Shown piece after piece: positions 12,370 to 22,431 of a stretch of 64,000 bases of DNA; the first letter of the stretch is position 1; the number at the start of each line of letters is the position of its first letter. The notes below the pieces were generated by a model that saw only the letters and a program-made list of their open reading frames with translations, had not been told where the DNA came from and ran no database searches. This DNA is from Acanthosepion lycidas. Lineage: Eukaryota > Mollusca > Cephalopoda > Sepiida > Sepiidae. Where the stretch lies: assembly GCA_963932145.1 (NCBI GenBank), contig OZ010582.1:21047163-21111162 (forward strand), read 5' to 3'. The position numbers and the translations under genes are program-made.

Positions 12370-12642
12370 AGTCCAATTAATTAACCCATAGATAGGGGAT
12401 AAGCAATGGATTTATACCTTTCCAAGTGGTATTTGCGAGTAAGTGAATATAACGAACCCAACGGGAATTGAAACTCGGCCCTCCGATCAACAATTCCAAG
12501 CTATTATCCATTACACCACCCACATTCAAGCTTACCTGGTATTACCAAGCGATCACCCATCTAGGTACTGACCAGGCTCGACGTTGCTTAACTTCGGTGA
12601 TCATACGGAAACCGGTGTTTTAACATGATGTTACCGTAAGCT
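12370..12642 (-). mobile_element. Chimeric 5S rRNA-tRNA SINE, copy 1
   Basis: Read on the minus strand, 12642-12535 closely follows 5S rRNA: ACACCGG, then GATCACCGAAGTTAAGCAAC, GCCTGGTCAGTACCTAGATG, GGTGATCGCTTGG, TAATACCAGGT. It passes directly (TAAGCTTGAATGTGGG) into a tRNA-related part with an A-box-like GTGGTGTAATGGATA and a B-box-like GAGTTTCAATTCCC. A body follows that is shared with the SINEs at 13907, 14803 and 56387 (ATTCACTTA, then CTTGGAAAGGTATAAATCC, then CTATCTATGGGT). A second copy with the same 5S-tRNA junction lies at 52879. The 3' end near 12370 is approximate. Confidence 0.85.
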
Positions 12643-13039
12643 GCACTAAGGACAGTTTCGCCCAACACCACATGTTGCTACAAAACAAAAAAAATTATCT
12701 AAAACCTTAAGATCCTCATCAGATTTTCATATGAATGTCATACATGGCGCCGAACACGTTCAGAAATATCTAAAGTGTCAGTTGTATACAACCGTTTTGT
12801 CAGCTCGGTGGTTAAAAATAACTTCGAACGAATAACGCTTGCAGGTCTTAGCGACGACAATTCTTCTCCGAACCTCGTGTACTGGCGCTACAGAATCATG
12901 ACACAACTTTCGCTATTCTGGTGCTCCTTAGGATTTCTGTGGTATATTTTCTGTCGTCTGTTACTACAGATGGTAACTCGTCTATTCATATCATCGCAAA
13001 CGATGTCTGAATAATAGCCAGTTCCTTGTATCACTCTAG
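12643..13039. other. No gene recognised
   Basis: No gene can be supported. A 79-codon frame at 12775-13014 has no recognisable motif. Confidence 0.4.
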
Positions 13040-13140
13040 AAAATACCTTAACTCCTGCTGACATACTTTATCTTTGCAATAGTCAGATCAAACCAAAAAT
13101 GGAGTATTGCTGTCATATCTGGGCTGGTGCTACTCGGTGG
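13040..13140 (+). pseudogene. CR1/Jockey-like LINE fragment (ORF2 C-terminal part)
   Basis: One frame reads LTPADILYLCNSQIKPKMEY, followed by CCHIWAGAT. This is the conserved stretch after the reverse transcriptase palm in CR1/Jockey-type LINEs (IRPKMEYCCHIW is characteristic). Related pieces occur at 23200, 39180, 45870 and 54030. Too short to assign more closely. Confidence 0.7.
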
Positions 13141-13189
13141 TAACTGTTCAGCTTTCTTATGATAGGAAAGCTAACAGAACAAGCAACAA

Positions 13190-13262
13190 AAATACAGAAA
13201 GTATATGTTTCATAGATTACACAAAGATATTTGATAGGTGTTGTATGGCGTACGAAAAGTTT
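13190..13262 (+). pseudogene. RTE-like LINE reverse transcriptase scrap
   Basis: The frame contains TESICFIDYTKIFDRC, matching the RTE-type reverse transcriptase motif (FIDYTKAFD) that holds the first catalytic Asp. No other part of the element is preserved next to it. Confidence 0.6.
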
Positions 13263-13319
13263 TTTTTCTTCCTCCGTATGAGTTTCGAATCCTCGGTCGC
13301 CAAAATTGTTATAGAGTAG

Positions 13320-13906
13320 TTTCACAGTGGAGGGTTGTATTTCACTAAGACGGTCCTAAAAAGGTTCGACGTCCAAAACGTTAGGAACTTGAAATAATAG
13401 TTAATGATTCAGCAATCTAGTTGTGGTGGTTGATACTTTAATGTCCAACATCGACTAACTGACCAACTCACTCAGCGATATTCAGTCACCCACCCCCCAC
13501 GAGGGCATCATGTGGCACAAGGCCGGTTTAACGTGTGATCTCCGAGCCCGTGTGATCTCCGAGCCCGTGTGATCTCCGAGCCCGTGGGCTCGGCCAAAAA
13601 TATGCCCTTTTAAAACCCATATAAACGGGTTCGGGGTCGGTTTACCTCCCCGAAAGAGACTCCGCCCTTCGGCGTAGCTTCGTTCGGGTTCCTCCCCGCC
13701 CGAAGGCAGAGAGTTCAACCGGTCAGCCGGTCGTCCGACTTCAGACTGAAATCAGACCAATTCACTGAGCCACTCAGCGACTGCTACTACAACTACTTAT
13801 TATATGTGGGAGAGTCTATTAACAATAGAATAGGTATGTTCTACTATAACAATAGGGTACAACATAAAGAACTACTTGAAGTACTAGAGAAGTAGGTACT
13901 AGAGGG
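13320..13906. other. GC-rich island, no gene
   Basis: A locally GC-rich stretch at about 13480-13740 in AT-rich surroundings. It may be part of a retroelement terminus or promoter, but no coding motif is visible. It includes a triplicated 17-mer listed separately. The rest is unassigned. Confidence 0.4.
13532..13592. repeat. 17-bp tandem repeat, three copies
   Basis: CGTGTGATCTCCGAGCC occurs three times in a row, followed by CGTGGGCTCGG, which is complementary to part of the repeat and could form a hairpin. Confidence 0.9.
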
Positions 13907-14058
13907 TAGGTTGCCATTTCTTTTTGCAGTAGGCTAAAGAACCCGGTCTGTCCTGCTATTTACCCATAGATGGGGGAGAAGATGATTCATACCTGGACTG
14001 GAATTCGAACTCGAATCTCTGATTCCTCAATCCGATCCATTACTCCACCGTGCCTCCT
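13907..14058 (-). mobile_element. tRNA-headed SINE
   Basis: Read on the minus strand: GGAGGCACGGTGGAGTAATG (A-box-like), ATTCGAGTTCGAATTCCAG (B box), GGTATGAATC, then the shared body CATCTATGGGTAAATAGCAG and GACAGACCGGGTTC, ending in the GCAGAAAGAAATGGC-type block. It has no 5S part. The same family appears at 14803 and 56387. Confidence 0.8.
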
Positions 14059-14115
14059 TAAAAGAGACAGCGCTTTTCATTACTCCATCGTGCTTCCATT
14101 AAAAGAGACAACGGA
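14036..14115. repeat. Direct duplication of the SINE 5' end and flank
   Basis: The block CATTACTCCACCGTGCCTCC, then TTAAAAGAGACAGCG, is repeated as CATTACTCCATCGTGCTTCC, then ATTAAAAGAGACAACG. It duplicates the SINE head edge plus about 15 bp of flanking DNA. Confidence 0.75.
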
Positions 14116-14802
14116 AAAGGTATTGGAGCGCATTTAAGGTCTGTGAGTGAACTTGAGATATTCGAGGCAAGGAGCTTCATTGAGAATACGCCTGTTCATT
14201 TTAAACTGTAGCTTAATAAAACAAATTCGCCAATAAACTTCAATGGTTTCATCGTTAATTAAATTAATCAAAACGTTGCCCAACAATAATAAATAAACCT
14301 ATCAACAGACTTTAATCTCATTCTTGACATTCTTCCTTGTCACTATCTATATGCAAAGAGCTTATGTCAGCAAGTGGACATCTCTGCATTTACACAAGAG
14401 CCTCCTTTGCATCAATCGAAACAATTCAAATACTGCAAAGTAAATAAAAAGTTGGTGCACATGCTATTATGGACGAACTTTAAAAATTTTTTTAGTTTTG
14501 GGTTTTGCTGATGTGAAGACCAGTATCCAACTAAGATAGATTCAAAAAACAAATCTTTTATGGAATATTTTCTCGGCATTTGTTTGATACTGTGATTTTC
14601 AGCAGAATTCGAGCCACGAGATTGATTTGGTCGTAAGTGTTGCGTCATATACTTCTGATCAGTCTCTCCTTAATTTGCTTCTTTGCTCACATAAAAGGTG
14701 CATTGTTTTTGACGAAACAAAAGAAATCCTTGCTGCAGATTTGAAATGACTTCTAACCACGCAAAACAAATAGGTTTCCGGTTTTAAAAGACGTACTTTT
14801 TT
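14116..14802. other. No gene recognised
   Basis: AT-rich spacer. A 78-codon minus frame at 14412-14648 shows no recognisable domain. Confidence 0.4.
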
Positions 14803-15127
14803 TTCAGTCAGTTATATGCCATGCGTGATACACGCTGAGGCGACCATGTATCTTTTGATACATGACTGCCGAGGCATATTTTTCCCGCAGTAGGTTGCCA
14901 TTTCTTTCTGCAGTAGATCAGTGGCCATCCAAGGCTATAGAACCCGGTCTGTCCTGCTATTTACCCATATAGCTGGTTGTGAGGGGGGGGTGCAGAAGAA
15001 GAGGCTTCATACATTTCTCAAGGGTATTAGGCACGGTGGAGTTATGGATAACGGCTCGGATTGAGGAATCGGATGGCCGGTTTCGAATTCCAGTCGAATC
15101 CATTACGTTTACTTACGTGCTAATACA
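14803..15127 (-). mobile_element. tRNA-headed SINE with an inverted head
   Basis: The body lies on the minus strand (14803-15033): GGGTAAATAGCAGGACAGAC, GAAAGAAATGGCAACCTACT, then GATACATGGTCGCC and a tail ending at AACTGACTGAAAAAAAA. Where the head should continue, the next ~95 bp (15034-15127) instead contain the tRNA head in plus orientation (GGAGTTATGGATAACGG, GGTTTCGAATTCCAGTCGA, ATCCATTACGTTTACTTACG). The switch lies between GGGTATTA and CTAATAC, the ends expected for an inversion of the head in place. Confidence 0.75.
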
Positions 15128-15332
15128 TAAGAAGAAAGTTATCTGTGGAAAAGATTCCTGAGAGGATGCTTTCTCGCTCACTACAGTATATGAGTAACAG
15201 AGAAAAATTAGTAAAGACATATATTAATTTAATCGAGAGATCTTGAGACTTCTCCGAGTTAACCAACGAAAATGAACGAATTACAAAATCTTCGAATGTA
15301 ACCATAGGAATAAAAAATAAAAGTAATCGTAT

Positions 15333-15404
15333 ACCTTCGACGGGACTCGAACCCGCAATCCCCGGCTTAGGAGGCCGGTGCCTTATCCATTGGGCCACGA
15401 AGGC
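15333..15404 (-). tRNA. tRNA-Arg (CCT), module B type
   Basis: A 72-nt cloverleaf with acceptor GCCTTCG/CGAAGGT. Compared with the array copies, pair 5-68 is T-A in place of C-G, so pairing is kept. Anticodon CCT, T-loop TTCGAGT and A/B boxes are intact. The discriminator base is A, as is usual for animal tRNA-Arg(CCT). T-rich sequence downstream can terminate pol III. Flanks match those of 55699. Confidence 0.95.
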
Positions 15405-15820
15405 ACTTGCCATCAGTTTCTTAGACAAGTAGTTAGGTGCATTCAGTAAGCCTGTTGAAAAAATGCGATGTTCTTTCACGCAGCATCAAAATTAAGTGTA
15501 TTTTTAGACGTAACATTTTCATCTGCTGAAGAATACGTTCATCCATTTTTCAGCCAAAATAATATGAGCCGTCATCTGATTTAGTGACTACGTCTGGAGG
15601 GTAATGTTAAAAAAATTGTTGTTGCTGTCCAAAAACTAAATTGTGGACATGTTTTAATGGAAGTTCTTTCTTTAATTTTCATTTTATTTTGGTAAATTCC
15701 GAGTAATTTCCTCACTTTTATTTTAATTTATTTTTCAAGAAAAGAAAATCATACAAACAAATCTCAAATAATTATTTAAAATGGTTAAGAAAGATGCCTC
15801 GCTTAAAAATAGAGACAGAA
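15405..15820. repeat. Module B 5' flank, paralogous to 55771-56215
   Basis: About 410 bp upstream of the minus-strand tRNA aligns with 55771-56215: the blocks ATGCGATGTTCTTTCACGCA, TTTTTAGACGTAAC, GTAAATTCCGAGTAATTTCC and CTCGCTTAAAAATAGAGACA have counterparts there. No coding potential. The homology is broken on the right by the foldback element. Confidence 0.85.
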
Positions 15821-15828
15821 TTTTTTCC

Positions 15829-16368
15829 GTAAAATTGCAGATTAAGCTCCAGAAACCAATTGTAATGAAAATTTCCATTCCGGTGTGAAATTGCCTGATT
15901 AATTCCAAAATAACAAAGTGTGCGGAAGAAAATCTTTTAGGAATTATGGACAATATAAGTTCGGCCTTAGTAGTCTAGCCCGGGCGTCATTATTGGTATT
16001 TTTTACACATGTTTCTGTCGAATAGTAATGAGCGGAAGGTTACTCAATTAATGGCCTTTTTACTGATTTTCTTATCTCCTTACTCGATTTGATTACTGCG
16101 CGCATTTAAAGTTGGCGCATTGCGCAGTAATTAAGAAGAGTGAAACTTCCGCGCATGATTACTTGTAGCAAAGGTATGTAAACAAAGCCATTAATGGCGG
16201 CAGGGTTGCAACCTCGACGCGGCTAAGGTCGAGATTATATTGTCAATAACTCTTAAACAGTTTTCTTTCGCAAATTTTTATTGTTATTTTCGAAATAAGC
16301 ATATAAATTTACACCAGAATGGAAGTTTTCTTTACAATCGGTTTCCGAGACTTAATCTGCAATTTTAC
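15829..16368. mobile_element. Foldback element with ~63-bp inverted repeats
   Basis: 15829-15892 and the reverse complement of 16306-16368 match with few differences (GTAAAATTGCAGATTAAG at the outer end, TTCCATTC.GGTGT at the inner end). The interior is more GC-rich and has no transposase. The paralogous segment at about 56200-56240 lacks this sequence: its CTTCATGATAAATTTA continues where 16376 onwards resumes (TTCATGATATAAATTTA). It therefore behaves as a non-autonomous insertion of about 0.55 kb. Confidence 0.75.
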
Positions 16369-16437
16369 CAATTTTTCATGATATAAATTTATCAATACAA
16401 TACAAAATATAGTTACATTATTTACATTATTCGGACT

Positions 16438-16493
16438 ATTGTCCTCATCTTTGTCGCCATATTTATAAATATGGCGACAAAGATGAGGACAAT
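16438..16493. repeat. Perfect 56-bp palindrome
   Basis: Two 28-nt arms (ATTGTCCTCATCTTTGTCGC, then CATATTTA) meet with no spacer. Imperfect pairing extends a few bases further (TCGGACT / AATCCGG). It would extrude as a cruciform or mark a tiny MITE. The coding frame across it is only a shadow. Confidence 0.95.
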
Positions 16494-16503
16494 AATCCGG
16501 ATA

Positions 16504-16551
16504 AAGTACATAATACCTCATCTCAGAATGTACATAATACCTCATCTCAGA
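16504..16551. repeat. Direct repeat of ~23 bp
   Basis: GTACATAATACCTCATCTCA plus GAA occurs twice in a row, just right of the palindrome. Confidence 0.9.
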
Positions 16552-16559
16552 AATATAGA

Positions 16560-17295
16560 CAGAAAATGTAGTTATTTTTTAAAATGCTATTATTCCATTA
16601 ATTATCTGGAACATTATCCACACCTGCATCTGATGGGTACTGAATAGCATTTAACACATTTTTCTTTTCATTTACAACCAAAATCAGTTCATTTAGAGGC
16701 ATGAACTACATCTGGCATCAAGGCCTCTGATTGGGAGGTTTCAGGGTTGCGAGACCACCTCTTAATTGCTGTTATCACAAGGATTCACCTTAATACTGGT
16801 TGGTAGCACCTGTTAGTGTCCTAGCTATGGGCAAATTGTGAATCCCCAAACTGGGGTCAAAACACCGTGAAAGAATAAAAATATAAGTAGTAAAATATAA
16901 GTAGTAAAAATAAGTAGTATTTATGTAGTAAACATTTCTAGCAATAGATTTTAATAGTAAAAAAAAATAACAAAACTCCCAAGAAAATTAAATTTCGCTA
17001 TTAAATGACCCATGAGAAGTTGCTATGCCGTTAAACTAACCAAACGAAAATGGGCGCGTTTTTCCAAAATGCATAAAAAACAGTACCTACCGCTTTAAAA
17101 AAAACACAAAAAAAACACAGTACCTACCGCTTAAAAAAAAACAAAAAAAACAAAAAAAAACACTACCTACCGATTAAAAAAAAAATAGCAAAAATCAGTG
17201 AATTATCCGATTTAACTGAAATTTTCAGCAGTTATTTATTAATGAATTTCATACGGAATATATTATTTTATTAATTTTGTAGAAATATTGGCGGG
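16560..17295. repeat. Module B far flank, paralogous to 56260-56360 and 57826-57945
   Basis: TTATTCCATTAATTATCTGG at about 16590 matches 56276, and 17188-17295 (AATTATCCGATTTAACTGAA, TTCAGCAGTTATTTATTAAT) matches 57826-57945. At about 17005 there is TTAAATGACCCATGAG, then ACTAACCAAACG, resembling the retroposon tail at 57616. A degenerate threefold repeat (AGTACCTACCGCTTAAAA with A-runs) spans 17091-17180. No gene. Confidence 0.7.
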
Positions 17296-18119
17296 GGTTA
17301 ATGGCCTCCCGATGCACATCCATCTAGCACGCGTGCGTACCTCTACAGTCAGATAAGCGCTTTACGGCAATCAAAACTCTTCCGTCATCCATTCACAAAA
17401 GCTCAAGTAAGTAGCTCGCTGCCGAAATGACCGCTCCACTCAACGACCGTTACTACTCCTCAGCTTGACAAATCTCCCGACCCTCCACGCACGGAATCCA
17501 GAATATTATCTCAACGTCGTCAACACGCAGTTACAAGCCATAACCTTCGCCATCGTCGCAAACCCGACTCACTACAGCAGCCCACTATCCAGCCTCGACA
17601 CCAAGACGCTAACCGTCGGGATTGATAACATCTCAACGTCGACATCACCCAGTTACTAGTCTTCCTCGTCGCCAACTTGGCAACTCCGACTCCGCAAGCT
17701 GCGACTCCGATTCAGCAAGCATGTAACCCATTTGGCCTCCCACCGTTTCGTTGAACACCGGCCAACCAGCTACACTAACTCGCTACAGGCTTTCCCTTTG
17801 AAGTCGTCACCGCGGCCCAGTTTCATAGAACACGTCTACCAGCTTCGCCAATCCAACGTTACCTTGACAACCAACCCACCACCTTGACATCGATCGACCA
17901 ACACATGCGAATGAACATATCTTGTAATCTTGGTCAAATCAACACAAGAAATAGGTCAACTCCCAGCGCTACCCTTACATCTGATCGCCATCCTGACAAT
18001 CAGCAAAAGAAATTGACATTTCGCCGATTTTCCAACAACTGTGTAAGACACCCTATATACTAAACAAATACAATTTTGTTCTAAAATCTAATCCTTGTTA
18101 TTCCTTTCCTTTCGCAACT
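17296..18119. other. C-rich spacer, no gene recognised
   Basis: Base composition changes to C-rich on the plus strand (about 17300-18000) compared with the AT-rich surroundings. A 64-codon frame at 17465-17659 has no recognisable domain. It could be the internal part of an unrecognised element. Confidence 0.4.
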
Positions 18120-18960
18120 AAAGATTTATTATAACACTCATTATGTGTTCAACGAGTAGTTTTTTCTTGATTCTGAATAAAAGTATTCTTTCTGTTATCA
18201 TTTTCTTTAAGACTCCCTTCTTGCTTACTCGCACCGTCCGTGGAACTTTCACTATCCTTCTGTAGAACTATATTTCTGGTGCCTCTAGTTTTCTCCTCAC
18301 CAGTGGGGAAATTATCCAGAACTGACAACCATATAATAAGATGGCTATTGCATAGTAATCCAGCACTTTTCTTTATTTCTCATGAAACATTTCCATTTCA
18401 CAGCATCTTGTTAAGCTTTTGAAATGTTTCTTTCCCTAGACAAATACGTGTTCACATTTCGGTGTCACATTTTTCATCCTTTGTTAAAACATTCATAGAC
18501 ATTTAAACTTCTGTACCTGCTTGATGTTGACATTTCCAACTTATATCTTGGGATTTTTCCTCTTGTTGATGACAAGACTTTCTGTCTTCTTGCAGTTGAT
18601 GGTTAGTACTTTTTTCTCGCTTTCTTCTACCATCCTGTCCAGAAGGTCCTGTAGTTTTCTTTACAAGTCAGTCAACAACACATCGTCATCTGCGTATCTT
18701 ATTGTTAAGATTACACCCACTGAAAATAAATCTTGGTAGGGTCTCCGGTTCCCTTAAGATATGGTCGCTGTAGTGGTTGAATATATCTAAGGAGAAGGCA
18801 CACCCTTATCTCACGCAACGCTCTAATTTTTGTATACCTGATCAATTGATTTTCTATACTTTTGCAAGCGGTTCCCTCTCAGTATAAATTCTGCCTATTA
18901 TCTTCCATATCTAATTCTATGATAAGCAAAATATCAGGGCTATAGGCATTGGTATCTCGT
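18120..18960 (-). pseudogene. Decayed RTE-like LINE reverse transcriptase
   Basis: Read on the minus strand, the palm motif appears as IRYADDDVLLTD (RNA of about 18700-18660). It is followed by KVLTINCKKTESLVINKR, VGNVNIKQVQKFKCL, LLYGCQFWIIS and WFYRRIVKVPRTVRVSK, in the usual order for the C-terminal half of RTE-type reverse transcriptase. Stops and frameshifts interrupt it throughout. The 5' part (endonuclease) is not seen. Confidence 0.8.
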
Positions 18961-18962
18961 TT

Positions 18963-19045
18963 GACGAGGAATAAAGACGCTCACAACTTGGCGTCTCTTT
19001 TTTTAATTTCAAATAGAAAAAACAAAACAAGTTCAGTTGACCACT
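18963..19045 (+). repeat. Orphan left half of a module A tRNA 5' flank
   Basis: GACGAGGAATAAAGACGCTC, AACTTGGCGTCT, TTAATTTCAAATAGAAAAA is the conserved tRNA 5' flank seen at 23930, 29945, 42500 and 49800, including the AGACGC/GCGTCT hairpin. Its right half and tRNA lie 2.3 kb away at 21330-21431, beyond an inserted LINE. Confidence 0.85.
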
Positions 19046-19086
19046 GATGATAATTCCAGAACAACGTAACTATAAACAATTTTTTT

Positions 19087-21316
19087 CTATCCTCTGCCAG
19101 CCGCAATGATGGAGAAAGCATTACCTCGAACCATCGCCAGTGAGACACGATGCAAGAACCACTCCGTTTCGAGAGGCACGTCCCTTAATTGAGATGCAAT
19201 CGCGCCAATCCTCCGAAGGAACGCCATCGAACGAGGGCCAATAACCCCTGAAGTCTCTACTGCCACAGGAGTAAAAAAAAAAAAAATCTATCAGCAAGAG
19301 AAAAATATCTATTTTTTTTATCTCTGCGTCCCGGGCGACGGATTCCGGCTCAACTGCGGACCTGATCAAATTACTGGACAAAAATGTATCCGCACAGGTC
19401 GCATCCCAAATCAACGACTTCCCCATTTTAAAAGGGAAAATGGTAATGCCATCCGGCCGCTTTCCATCACCGGGGTCGAGGCCTACGGGTTCGATTTGGG
19501 AATGGAACCCAGCTACATCCAAACCTCTTTTGATGATGTCGTGTATGGCTGCATGCCGTTGAAATCGGCCGGCACTACGACGACAGGAGAGAGGATGCAA
19601 ACGAAACTCATCGATGGAGGCTCCAAATCTGTGACGCTCACATAATTTGAGTTCAAGACGGATCCCGACTCCGACTCGAGTGCACTCATCATCTAGAAGG
19701 GTACCGGTAGATGAAGTGGGCACTGCGTTGAGCCAGGCGCTACTACTCGGTTGTGAAGCAGATAGTAGATAGGCGGGACGATGCTGATCCAGAGAGAGCC
19801 TCAAATTAGTAAAATTGGCCTCGCGTTTTATTTTATCTCAGCTTCTTTGTTTTGATGTGTCTAGTGGGAGAGAAAGTAATTCTTGGGTCCAGACGCTGCA
19901 AGCTTGTTCGAAAGAACTACCCGAGAAACACCGATCCACATCAATTAATTCGTGACTGCACGAAAGTGAAGAAAGATATGCTGGAAGGGCCAAATCTACC
20001 GCTGATTGAAGGCCCAGGCCTCCGAAACTCAAAGGGAGCTTTGCCTGCCTCCAGCCTGTGTCGTCGAAATTGACGTTGCAAATTAGCTCCGCACATCTCT
20101 TAACTGTGATATCTCTCTTTTAAGAAATCCTGTTCGAGGTAGCAAGGGGCACTTCGGAGAGTGTAGAGGAAACTCGGTAGCGAAAAACTGTTCTTCAAGA
20201 GGAAGAGGGATGGGTGTGCATCAATTAGTTGCAATTTCTCAGTCATTCTTGTTAGACTGACATGCTTAGTATCCAAACATTCTCGAATGGCCATTGGAAA
20301 GACTGGAGAACCAAGAATATGTAATTCCTCCTCAGGTGTTATTATTATATCCTCAAGGATGAGTCTGATATCGCGGATAGCACTCTCGAAATCATCTGCA
20401 CTATAATTCATGTTTATTATCTCTGACTTGGTCGAGTTAATCTCAAGTCCGTGCAGTGATCTAGCAGGAATAATTCGTCGGAGGTCAGCAGCTACGGCCT
20501 CGATGGATCCTCCTAACGTTGCATCGTCAAGATACCATATATTGAAAGGAGAAGCGATGGAACGAGCTATCCCGTCAATAGCCATCGCAAATAGTAGCGG
20601 ACCAAGTGGATCACGTTGCTGGATTCCAGTAGCAGAAGAGATAATATTATCGGAGGCGATCAACATACTTGGATGACTATACGAAAGATGAGCCAGTTTA
20701 AATATGGAAGGAGTCCGTTGATGGCAAACTTCCAAGGCATGATCCCTTCCGATTCTATTGAAAGCGTTTTTCATATCCAATTTTAATAAGATACGGGGGG
20801 GGGGAAACAGGTAATGTATTCTCGAGAAATGATTTTTGTGGCATAAACCGCGGCTTCACATCCGCCCTGTATGCCTACCCTGAGCTGGACAGGTCGCAAT
20901 TCATGCCCTATCTCCTTCACAACTCTACAAGCAATTTTTGCCGCGAGACGACGAAAAATGTTACCAACAGCGATAGGGCGGATCTTTTTTTTTTTTTTTA
21001 ACCGTTAAGTTGGCTTAAAATATTAAGTCGCGAGCATGTTGGGGTATCTCAGCTCGGAGAAGGGAATTAATAAGAGCTGTTATGGATGTTTTCAAATGTT
21101 CACCAGCTTCGGCAGTGTGGGCAGAAATTAAGTCCTTGATGTGACCAGGTCGAAGGCCGTCTACACCTCTACTGCTGCTTCCCGAGAAAGATTTCAGAGC
21201 GGCAACCATTGCTTCTTTTGAGATTTCAATATTTCAATCATTGTTTTCCATCTGAACAAATCAGACATCTAATGGTGGCGCAGGATGTTTCCGACGGAGC
21301 GCTGTGAGAACTTCGG
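19087..21316 (-). pseudogene. LINE with reverse transcriptase and C-terminal endonuclease-like domain, broken
   Basis: On the minus strand the order is: GVDGLRPGHIKDL (about 21170), IRPIAVGNIFRRLAAKI (20960), LDMKNAFNRIGRD (20780), GIQQRDPLGPLLFAMAIDG (20610), catalytic YLDD (about 20530), LEINSTKSEI, FGGLGLQSAVDLALPAYLS (about 20020), then a Cys/His motif (LHPLSCRRSAGRFQRH, about 19650), GDGKRPDGITIFPFK and LIWDATCADT (19470-19390). PD...D after a zinc-finger-like motif is the layout of restriction-like endonucleases in R2/R4/NeSL-type LINEs; the clade is my inference. Frameshifts, an A-rich insertion near 19270 and a G-run at 20797 break it. It is 5' truncated at about 21316. The stop is TAG at 19089-19087. 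Confidence 0.85.
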
Positions 21317-21368
21317 GTGAAGTATTTTTACCTTATTATACAACAAGTTTACACATTACGCAAGAATA

Positions 21369-21431
21369 GCCTCCGTGGCCCAATGGATAAGGCTCCGGCC
21401 GAGGATTGGGGGTTCGAGTCCCGCCGGTGGT
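21369..21431 (+). pseudogene. tRNA-Arg(CCT) lacking the anticodon arm (module A)
   Basis: The 5' half (GCCTCCGTGGCCCAATGGAT) and T-arm (GGGTTCGAGTCCCGCC) remain, but about 10 nt covering the anticodon loop and 3' stem are gone, leaving GGCTCCGGCCGAGGATTG. The total is 63 nt. The A and B boxes survive, so it might still be transcribed, but it cannot decode. Its 5' flank is interrupted by the LINE at 19087-21316. Confidence 0.93.
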
Positions 21432-21663
21432 TTATTTCTTTCTTTTTTTTTTTAACTTTGAATTTTTTTTTTTTATTAAAATATTTAAATAATCAATATA
21501 TGTATCTCTGCGAATCTGTAGCATCTGTGCAAATTGAAGTGAAGTTTAATGAACGACATCTCAAAGCCTCTAACATCCGAAAATGGAAATAAAATGTATA
21601 TCGACCATATGATAGCAATCTTCATGTACTTTAAAAAAAAAATCTTATGTTTGAAGCTCCTTG
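21432..21663. repeat. Duplicated non-coding segment, paralogous to about 58790-59040
   Basis: GAAGTTTAATGAACGACATC, AAATAAAATGTATATCGACC and TTCATGTACTTTAAAA correspond to 58785-59010. The homology resumes after the hAT-like insertion at 22289-22440 and continues to about 59200. No gene. Confidence 0.75.
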
Positions 21664-21671
21664 GTCTAAAG

Positions 21672-22280
21672 CAGTGGTTCCCAAACAGTGCAGCGTGACT
21701 CATAAGTGCGACAGAAGAGGATAACAGATTAAGTGAAATGATTGAAAAACATTCAAAAATTTAGAAAAAGTTCATATGCCAAAAATAAATATGATTTCCA
21801 AATTTAAAATATTATTATTGATTACTTGTAATTGCACGCATGAGACCCAGTATAAATAGTTTTAAATTGACCGATTTTATCATCGTGATATTTTTGCATT
21901 ATATCAAGTGTTAAGAATATAGTAACGAGGGTCTGCAAATTGGAGAAGAGAGTTATCAATGATAATTACATGCATTAGTCCCAGTATAAATAGTTATAAA
22001 TAATTATTGACTGATTTTATCATTGTGATATTTTGGCATCATATCAAGTGTTAAAAATATAGTAACGAGGATCCGCAAATTGTTATCAAGATTTTGACTA
22101 AGAATCCGCAGTTATCTCCCTTTAACCCTCTCTGTTTTTTGGGTTTTTTTTTTTCAATTTTAAATGTACTTTTTATCACATAAAACTTGGTGAGGCGTGA
22201 GAAAATGCGGCCCAACGAAAAACAATTGGGGATATAGACACTGAAACACCTTTGAAAATGCTTTGTCATTCCTGCCACTG
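21672..22280. mobile_element. Non-autonomous hAT-like element with 8-bp target duplication
   Basis: It begins CAGTGGTTCCCAAAC and ends ATTCCTGCCACTG (CAGTGGCAGGAAT reversed), and is flanked on both sides by GTCTAAAG (21664-21671 and 22281-22288), the 8-bp duplication typical of hAT. The paralogous site near 59030 (CTTGGTCGAAAAAATACTTT) is empty. There is no transposase. Internally a block of about 125 bp is tandemly duplicated (21827-21946 and 21961-22085, each with AGTATAAATAGTT and ATATAGTAACGAGG). Confidence 0.9.
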
Positions 22281-22431
22281 GTCTAAAGAGTTCTTTTCTT
22301 TTGTTTATCGAATAGAAAAAGAAAACAAGGTTGGATTTATGATATCAACATTTTCATCCACCATCATCATTATGGCCAGGTGTGGTCATAAGGTGACTGC
22401 GCAATTGCGCAATCAGATTTATCAAAATCAT

